From: Pseudonocardia sp.
GTDB taxonomy: Bacteria > Actinomycetota > Actinomycetes > Mycobacteriales > Pseudonocardiaceae
Assembly (NCBI RefSeq): GCF_025965585.1
Contig: NZ_JAOPWR010000054.1
Coordinates: 1 to 36,841, forward strand
Direction: 5' to 3'
Length of the DNA stretch: 36,841 nt
Position numbers and translations under genes: made by a program. Under the pieces are notes generated by a model. That model was not told where the DNA came from. It did no database searches and saw nothing but the letters and a program-made list of their open reading frames with translations. Positions 30,636-36,841 of this stretch are shown here, piece by piece (positions within the stretch are counted from its first letter, which is position 1; each line of letters starts with the position of its first letter).

Positions 30636-31421
30636 GTGGATGACGTGCGCGGGGTGCTGCTCGACATCGACGGCGTGCTGACGGTCTCCTGGGAGCCGCT
30701 GCCCGGAGCCGTCGACGCGGTCCGGGCCGTCCGGGAGGCGGGCCTGCCGGTGGTGCTCCTGACCAACACGACATCGCGCACGAGGGCAGGCACGGCCCGC
30801 GTCCTCGCCGACGCCGGGTTCCCCGTCGGGCCCGACGAGATCCTGACGGCCACCGCGGCCACCGCCGCCCACCTGCGGGAACACCACCCGGACGCGCGCT
30901 GCCTGCTCCTCAACAGCGGGGACGTCACCGACGACCTCGACGGTGTCCACCTGGTCCCCTCCCACGCCGACCCCGAGGTCGTGGTGCTGGGCGGGGCGGG
31001 GCCAGAGTTCGGCTACGAGGCCCTGAACGACGTCTTCGGGCACCTCCAGCGCGGTGCGCAGCTGGTCGCCATGCACCGCAACCTCTACTGGCGCACCGAC
31101 GAGGGTCTGCAGCTCGACACCGGTGCGTTGCTGCGCGGCCTGGAGGAGGCGGCCGGCGTCGAGGCGGTCGTGGTGGGCAAGCCCGCCGGCACGTTCTTCG
31201 ACGCCGCACGGCGGGCACTCGGGGTGTCGGGCGACGGCGTCGTCATGGTCGGCGACGACCTCGGCAGCGACGTCCTGGGCGCCCAGGACAACGGGATCAC
31301 CGGTGTCCTCGTCCGCACCGGCAAATACCGGCCGTCCGACGAGGACGGCACGGACGGCAGGCGGCCGGACCACGTCATCGACTCGATCGCCGACCTCCCC
31401 GGACTGCTCGGCATCGGCTGA
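30636..31421 (+). CDS. HAD-IIA family phosphatase (LHPP-like)
   Basis: GVLLDIDGVLTVSWEPLPGAVDAVRAVREAGLPVVLLTNTTSR, VVVGKPAGTFFDAARRALG, VMVGDDLGSDVLGAQDNGITGVLVRTGKY; GTG start. Confidence 0.88.
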   Translation: MDDVRGVLLDIDGVLTVSWEPLPGAVDAVRAVREAGLPVVLLTNTTSRTRAGTARVLADAGFPVGPDEILTATAATAAHLREHHPDARCLLLNSGDVTDDLDGVHLVPSHADPEVVVLGGAGPEFGYEALNDVFGHLQRGAQLVAMHRNLYWRTDEGLQLDTGALLRGLEEAAGVEAVVVGKPAGTFFDAARRALGVSGDGVVMVGDDLGSDVLGAQDNGITGVLVRTGKYRPSDEDGTDGRRPDHVIDSIADLPGLLGIG

Positions 31422-31531
31422 CCGCGGCCAGGCGCCGGAGCCGGCGTCGCTCCCGGCCCGAGATCGACCCCGCGGAGTCGCACGATGAGACAGCCGGCGC
31501 CCGACCGAGGTGGGACGGTGCGCGAGTTGCG

Positions 31532-32518
31532 ATGTGGCAGCCAGGAGCAGGAGCCTTCATGTCGGGTACCGATCACCAGCGCGGCGCCGCGACCTCCGGC
31601 GGGCCCTCCCGCCTGACCACCTGGCATCACGAGGCGTTCTCCGCGGTCGAGCGCTGGAAGTGGCTGCACGCCCTCAACGACCGCGTGTCGGCGGTGACGC
31701 TGCCGCTGTACGACAGGTACCGGGGCAACCTGGCCGTCGAGCTCATGCACGGTGGCCGGTGGGCCGGGCACTCCGTCCACGCGGCGCTGTCCGACCTGCC
31801 GATCGGGTTGTGGTCGGGCACCCTCGTGCTCGACATGTTCGGCAAGGACCGCGCGGACGACGGCGGCCGGATGGATCCCGCGGCCACGCTGAGCGCGGCC
31901 GGTCTCGTCGCGGCGGCGGCCACGATCGCCACCGGCGTCACCGACTGGAACGTCAGCGACGGCGACGACCGCAGGGTCGGGCTGTTCCACGGGCTGCTGA
32001 ACCTCGCAGGCAGCGCGCTCCAGGCCGCCTCGCTGGCGGCGCGGCTGTCGGGGCACCGGCCCTCCGCCCGCGCGCTCGCCATGACCAGCATGACCGTCAC
32101 CGCGGCTGCCGGGTTCGTCGGCGGACATCTCGTGCAGGGCAAGGCGGTCATGGTGAACCGCGTGGCTACGACCACCGGCCCCAGCCGATGGGTGCGCGCG
32201 ATCGCCGAGACCGACCTCGCCGACGGTGCGTCGACCGGCGTGGTGGTCGAGGGCAGGCAGATCCTGCTGCACCGCGACGGCGAGCAGGTGCACGCGCTGG
32301 ACGACCTCTGCAGCCACGCCGGCGGCTTGCTCAGCCGCGGCGAGATCACCGGTTGCGTCGTCGCGTGCCCGCTGCACGAGTCGCTGTTCGACCTCCGGGA
32401 CGGCCACATCGTGCGCGGTCCCGCCCATCACCCCCAGCCCGTCCTGCCGACGCGCATCCGCAACGGCTGGATCGAGGTACGGGGCTCCCAGCCCCGGTCC
32501 CGGCGCGCGACGACCTAG
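31532..32518 (+). CDS. DUF2231 membrane domain fused to a Rieske [2Fe-2S] domain
   Basis: N-terminal HSVHAALSDLPIGLWSGTLVLDMFG plus hydrophobic segments; C-terminal CSHAGGLLSRGEITGCVVACPLHESLFDLRDG. Confidence 0.85.
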   Translation: MWQPGAGAFMSGTDHQRGAATSGGPSRLTTWHHEAFSAVERWKWLHALNDRVSAVTLPLYDRYRGNLAVELMHGGRWAGHSVHAALSDLPIGLWSGTLVLDMFGKDRADDGGRMDPAATLSAAGLVAAAATIATGVTDWNVSDGDDRRVGLFHGLLNLAGSALQAASLAARLSGHRPSARALAMTSMTVTAAAGFVGGHLVQGKAVMVNRVATTTGPSRWVRAIAETDLADGASTGVVVEGRQILLHRDGEQVHALDDLCSHAGGLLSRGEITGCVVACPLHESLFDLRDGHIVRGPAHHPQPVLPTRIRNGWIEVRGSQPRSRRATT

Positions 32519-32526
32519 GAGGACAC

Positions 32527-32880
32527 ATGGCTTGGGAAGCGGTAGCGGATCTCGACCAGCTCGAGGAGGGCGACATGATGCTCGTCCAGCTTGGCGAGCC
32601 GGTCTGCGTCGTCCGTCTCTACGAGGACGAGGCGGTCGCCGTGCACAACACGTGCACGCACCAGCAGCAGCCCCTCAACGAGGGCTACCTGCAGGAGGAC
32701 GACACGCTGATCTGCCCGGCGCACAACTCCTGCTTCGACCTCCGGACGGGCGAGCCGCGCGGGGTGCCGGCCGTGGCCCCGATCCCCGTGTACGCCTGCA
32801 AGATCGAGGACGGCGCGATCTGGGTGGACATGGAGCAGCAGCTCAACGATGCCGCGATCCCGCACAAGCCCTACCACTGA
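32527..32880 (+). CDS. Rieske [2Fe-2S] ferredoxin-like protein
   Basis: NTCTHQQQPLNEGYLQEDDTLICPAHNSCFDLRTGEPRGVPAVAPIPVYACKIEDGAIWV; AGGAGG just upstream. Confidence 0.88.
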   Translation: MAWEAVADLDQLEEGDMMLVQLGEPVCVVRLYEDEAVAVHNTCTHQQQPLNEGYLQEDDTLICPAHNSCFDLRTGEPRGVPAVAPIPVYACKIEDGAIWVDMEQQLNDAAIPHKPYH

Positions 32881-32927
32881 GCGGTCTGCAGCTCGGTTCG
32901 GCTCGACGCTCGCGGACCTGCGCAGGC

Positions 32928-33005
32928 CTACGGGGCCGGGTTGTCGAGGACTCCGGTCGCGATCACGATCGAGACGGCCACGACGATCGCGACGAGCACG
33001 GCCAT
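32928..33005 (-). CDS. Possible 25-aa single-TM microprotein
   Basis: MAVLVAIVVAVSIVIATGVLDNPAP*; upstream GGAGG about 10 nt from the ATG on the minus strand. Confidence 0.4.
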   Translation of the reverse strand: MAVLVAIVVAVSIVIATGVLDNPAP

Positions 33006-33391
33006 CAGCCCCACGCCTCCAGCAGGCCCTGACGCCGGGCCCGACGGGCAGCGGGCCGCTCACCGACGACGACCGGGCCGAACTACGACGCCGTCCCACG
33101 TCGGTCCATCGGCGAAACTCGGACATCAGGGACACGCTCGGGGTCCGAGCGTCGTCCGACCGGGGCCGGCGTCAGCGGTGACACGGCGGGGCGGGGGCCT
33201 CGTTCGGGAGATGTGCCCACCGACACGGCCATCGCGAGGCGCTCGGGCAGCGCGATCGCGGCCGCGTCGTCATTTCTGGGGCAGCGAGATAACGGATCTG
33301 CTTCGAGCATCGAGAGAACTCGTGGCAGCGGTGGTCCCCTCCGCCGCGCCGCTCGGTTGGCAGCGACTACCCCTCCATGCTGCCGGCCGGA

Positions 33392-33425
33392 GGCAGCGCC
33401 CGCCCGGGCACGGACGGGCGCTGCC
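33392..33425. terminator. Terminator-like inverted repeat upstream of the PucR-like gene
   Basis: GGCAGCGCCCG (33392-33402) / CGGGCGCTGCC (33415-33425), 11-bp perfect arms, 12-nt loop. Confidence 0.45.
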
Positions 33426-33580
33426 GTGCGGTGCGCCTCCGCGACGCCCCGGTCACCTGTTCTTCGGCCCGCCCGGCATCCCCCGTGTGCCGTCCTCATT
33501 ACGCAGCCTGCTGACGGCGCGGTGCACCGCCGCACGGCGTGCCGAGCGATATGGTGCCCCGCTACGTGAGCGGGGGTCCC

Positions 33581-34411
33581 GTGAGCGAACCCAACGTCGC
33601 TGAACTGCGCAGGCGTCGAGCCCTGATGGACGACCTGGTCACGGGCACGGACGACTCGAGCGCGTACGCCCGCGCCCACGACCTCGGGTACGACCTGCAC
33701 GCACCCCACTGGATGATCGTCACCCAGTACCAGGCCGGCACATCGGATACCGCCCTCACCCGGTCGGTCGAACGTGCCGCGGAGCTGCTACAGATGGGTC
33801 CGCTGCTGAGCAGGCGGGCGGAGTTGGTGCTGCTGCTGGCCCAGCGGCCGGCGCCGCGCGCCGCAGGGGGCCTGTGGAGCCGGCTGTACGAGGAGGTGCG
33901 CAAGCTCCTGCCCGGGCCCACTGTGGAGATCGGTGTCGGGGGGTCCTGCGAGCAGCCCTCGGACGTCCCGCGGTCATGGCGCGAGGCGCTGCGGGCGCTG
34001 GCGGTGCGCCGGGCCGAGCCTGGCGGCACGGGCGGGATCACGGTGTACGCGGACCTGCGGATCGACTCGGTCCTGCCCCTAAGGGCGGACCGGGTCGAGG
34101 CCGAGGAATTCGTGCGGCGCTGGCTCGGGCCGGTGCGCGAGCACGACGCGCAGGAGGGCAGCGAGCTCGTCGAAACGCTGGCGACCTACATCCGGCACGC
34201 CGGCGAGCTCACCGCCGCAGCCCGCGACCTCAGGGTCCATCGGAGCACCGTCCGGTACCGCATGCACTTGATCACCTCGCTGAGCCTGCGCGGCGCGGCG
34301 GACATCGACGGAACCGGACCCGACGTCCGCGACCACCGGAACTGGCCGAGCCTGCAGACGGCGGTCTGGGTCAGCCGCATCCTTGACGCCGCGAGGTGGG
34401 GGGCGCCCTGA
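33581..34411 (+). CDS. PucR/CdaR-type helix-turn-helix regulator lacking a large N-terminal sensor domain
   Basis: C-terminal LVETLATYIRHAGELTAAARDLRVHRSTVRYRMHLI; GTG 33581 or ATG 33539 start. Confidence 0.8.
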   Translation: MSEPNVAELRRRRALMDDLVTGTDDSSAYARAHDLGYDLHAPHWMIVTQYQAGTSDTALTRSVERAAELLQMGPLLSRRAELVLLLAQRPAPRAAGGLWSRLYEEVRKLLPGPTVEIGVGGSCEQPSDVPRSWREALRALAVRRAEPGGTGGITVYADLRIDSVLPLRADRVEAEEFVRRWLGPVREHDAQEGSELVETLATYIRHAGELTAAARDLRVHRSTVRYRMHLITSLSLRGAADIDGTGPDVRDHRNWPSLQTAVWVSRILDAARWGAP

Positions 34412-34794
34412 GACGCCCCGAGTGGGAAGGACCGGGGAACACCGATGACCACCCCTGACGCTCCGGCCGCCCAGCCCGCGTCCGGCCCGGTCGCATCGAC
34501 GCCGTCCGGGCCGAGCAGCCGCGACCTCGTGGACGTGTTCCGCGTGCGTGCGCCGGGCGACCGGCTCCGTCGGCTCCGCCTCGCCGGTCGGGTCCTTCCG
34601 GGAGACCTCGACCAGTAGCACCTCCACGGATCGCCGTGGACGTCGCCTACGTCCCTCCGGGCTGTGCGGCGCGACCAGGGCCGCAGACGGTAGATTCCGA
34701 GCCAATCGGACAGAGCGCCGCCCGTTCCGTACGCCGGCCGCAGGTCGGATCCGTGTGACTGACGTGGAGTCGCGGACGAGGAGTGCCACCGCGC

Positions 34795-35187
34795 ATGCAC
34801 AGGGAAAGGGCCATCGGACCGGTAGTGGAACAGCAGGCGTTCGTCGTCGAGACCGACCAGCTCCGGCCAGGTGTGCCGCTCGTGCGTGTCCGGGGCCGGC
34901 TCGACCTCGCGACCGCGGACACGCTCCGCCTCGTCGTCGACGAGTGCCTCGACCACTCGCCGTGGGCGATCGTCCTCGACCTGTCCGCGCTGGTGGGGCT
35001 CCGGGACGGCGCTGTGCAGGCGCTCGTCGACCTCGCCTGTCGCGCCGGACAGGCGGACATCGGCCTGTACCTCGTGACCACGGACATCGTTGTCGAGAAC
35101 GTGCTCGACGACGGTGAGACGAAGGACCTGTTCGACATCCACCACAGCATCGAATCGGCGGAGCGGACACTGCACGGAAACAGCTGA
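34795..35187 (+). CDS. STAS domain (anti-sigma factor antagonist-like) protein
   Basis: LVRVRGRLDLATADTLRLVVDECLDHSPWAIVLDLSALVGLRDGAVQALVDLACRA. Confidence 0.8.
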   Translation: MHRERAIGPVVEQQAFVVETDQLRPGVPLVRVRGRLDLATADTLRLVVDECLDHSPWAIVLDLSALVGLRDGAVQALVDLACRAGQADIGLYLVTTDIVVENVLDDGETKDLFDIHHSIESAERTLHGNS

Positions 35188-35334
35188 CGGTGCCGGTGGC
35201 CCGCTGCTCCGAGCGTGGCGCATGCCGCGGTTGCCCGGACCGCTCGCAGGACGGATGGGTCACAAGCGACGGCGAGTGGAGCCAGCCCGCTGGCATCGTG
35301 AAAGGGCCCGCTCCCCAGCCTGGAGGACTCCACC

Positions 35335-35577
35335 GTGATCACGTTCGAGGACTGGCTCATCAGCCAGACATCCGCCCAGCGCCCGCGCAGCACCCTCGCG
35401 CAGCTGATGCTCGACGGCCGCTTCGCCGAGGTCGATCTGGGCGCACGCGGCACACGCGACGCGCTGCGGCGTCTCCTCGACGACTTCGAGCGTGACGCGG
35501 CGGGCCAGTGGGTGCGCAGCACCCCGCTGCCCCGGCGCTCGAGCACGGGCGCGCCCCGCTCGCCCGTCGGGAGCTGA
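35335..35577 (+). CDS. Small uncharacterised protein (80 aa)
   Basis: GTG preceded by TGGAGGA; MITFEDWLISQTSAQRPRSTLAQLMLDGRFAEVDLGARGTRDALRRLLDDFE. Confidence 0.5.
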   Translation: MITFEDWLISQTSAQRPRSTLAQLMLDGRFAEVDLGARGTRDALRRLLDDFERDAAGQWVRSTPLPRRSSTGAPRSPVGS

Positions 35578-35627
35578 CGCCCGGGTCGCTCGACGGCCGT
35601 GCCGCGGTCGGGTCGAGGGCTGTGCGA

Positions 35628-35960
35628 ATGGAGCGTCTCGGACGGAAGTCGGCCGTAGCACTGCCCGTGGACACCGCCATCCCCGCCTGGCACGACGCGC
35701 ACCGCGAGATGCCGATCGTGTTCGCCGGCAGCGCCCTCGCTGCCGCCGGCGGCCTCGCCATGATCGGCACTCCCACCAGCGAGAACACGCCGGCCACCCG
35801 CGGGATCCTCGGCGCGGCGGTCGAGCTCACCGCGGCCGCGGTGCTGGAACGGCACCCCCGCGATGGCATCGTGCCCCAGGGGGCGCGGCTCGCCGAGCGC
35901 GCTGACGGCAGCACTCCACCCGAATCGGCGCGACTATCGGCGGTGCGCAAGAGTTCGTAA
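35628..35960 (+). pseudogene. Truncated NrfD/PsrC-type polysulfide reductase membrane subunit fragment
   Basis: [65 protein letters not shown] then [14 protein letters not shown], resembling a central NrfD block joined to the NrfD C-terminus. Confidence 0.65.
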
Positions 35961-36492
35961 TAGTTCGCTGCGCCCCTCCGCACTCCCGGCGCTCGACGCC
36001 GCCCCGACCAGTCGGCACGGTGCCGTGATGGGTACCCGGGCGTTGGTCGCCGGGCGGCCGGCCGTGCTGGCCGGGGCCCTGCTGGTAGCTGTGGGCGTGG
36101 CCAACCACTACCTGGGCGGGATCGGGTGGTATGGGTGGCGTCCGGCTCACCGCGACCCTGGGCCCGACCGCCTACGTGTTCCCCGCCCACCCGCCGGCGT
36201 CACCGCCCGGCTGCGCAACGCCCTGATCGGGACACGCCGCTGGCTCGGCGCCGGCCTGCTGGGGCTGGCGGTGTTCGGGCTGTGGACCGCCCAGACCGCG
36301 ACCGAATACCAGGACCGAACCAGGACCCCCTCGCGACCGGCCGGGGCCAGACCGCACCGCCCGACGACTCTTCGATCCGCTCACCCCGCCACGGGGGATG
36401 CGCAGAGGCAACTGTTGCGGCACACTTTGCCGCGGCGGCGTGGCCACCACGGCCACGACGCGGATGCGTGTCCACTGCGGCCGGAGGCTGGC

Positions 36493-36841
36493 ATGACCGA
36501 CGTAGCTCCGAAACCGATCACCACCCGGCCCTACCCGGCCCGACCCACGGTGAAGGGGTCCGTGCTGCTGAAGATGCTGCACACCACCGACCCCAAGGAC
36601 ATCGCGATCCTGTACCTGTTCACCGCGTTCGGGTTCTTCATGGCCGGCGGCGCGATGGCACTACTCATGCGCGCCGAACTCGCCCGACCAGGACTCCAAT
36701 TCCTGTCACAAGAGCAGTACAACCAACTGTTCACCATGCACGGCACCATCATGCTGCTGCTCTACGCCACACCGATCCTGTTCGGCTTCGCCAACTACAT
36801 CGTGCCACTAGGCATCGGCTCCCCCGACGTCGCATTCCCAC
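36493..36841 (+). CDS. ctaD: Cytochrome c oxidase subunit I, aa3-type (partial, runs off window)
   Basis: [121 protein letters not shown] upstream of the ATG. Missing from the ORF track, presumably because it is open at the edge. Confidence 0.95.
   Translation, partial: MTDVAPKPITTRPYPARPTVKGSVLLKMLHTTDPKDIAILYLFTAFGFFMAGGAMALLMRAELARPGLQFLSQEQYNQLFTMHGTIMLLLYATPILFGFANYIVPLGIGSPDVAFP

Noticed and set aside
34445-34618. 57-codon ORF MTTPDAPAAQPASGPVASTPSGPSSRDLVDVFRVRAPGDRLRRLRLAGRVLPGDLDQ after the PucR-like gene
   Set aside because: Pro/Ala/Ser-rich start with no recognisable domain; may be spurious or a truncated gene, not enough evidence
35190-35495. ORF beginning MPVARCSERGACRGCPDRSQDGW, zinc-ribbon-like spacing of Cys
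   Set aside because: Only the first residues look suggestive; the rest is out-of-frame overlap with the better-supported 35335..35577 ORF

Overview
High-GC actinobacterial chromosomal window (Pseudonocardiaceae-like by gene content; taxonomy is inference). From left to right it contains: (1) coxD/coxE/xdhC-type accessory genes for molybdo-hydroxylase (CO dehydrogenase) maturation; (2) an Fe-dependent alcohol dehydrogenase, GAF histidine kinase and NarL-type regulator operon; (3) a GerMN/Gmad2 lipoprotein and a gamma-carbonic anhydrase; (4) a thiO-thiS-thiG operon behind a TPP riboswitch, with divergent thiE; (5) two membrane proteins and an SGNH hydrolase; (6) a complete ectABCD ectoine/hydroxyectoine operon ending at a strong hairpin; (7) an ECF42-like sigma factor with a YCII/DGPF partner; (8) PPOX, dienelactone hydrolase, amidohydrolase, GMC oxidoreductase, DoxX-like and aldehyde dehydrogenase genes; (9) a Tat-exported multicopper oxidase followed by two uncharacterised membrane proteins, a HAD phosphatase, a DUF2231-Rieske fusion and a stand-alone Rieske protein; (10) a PucR-like regulator, a STAS protein and the 5' end of a ctaD cytochrome oxidase gene at the right edge. 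The observations I rate most worth following are the multicopper oxidase/membrane/Rieske neighbourhood as a possible uncharacterised extracytoplasmic redox module, a series of gene relics (F420-reductase-like, alpha/beta hydrolase, SigG-like sigma factor C-terminus, NrfD), most of them internally deleted, and several perfect inverted repeats including an operator-like palindrome upstream of the aldehyde dehydrogenase. No CRISPR, tRNA, rRNA or intact mobile element was recognised. All family calls come from reading the sequence by eye; no database search was run.
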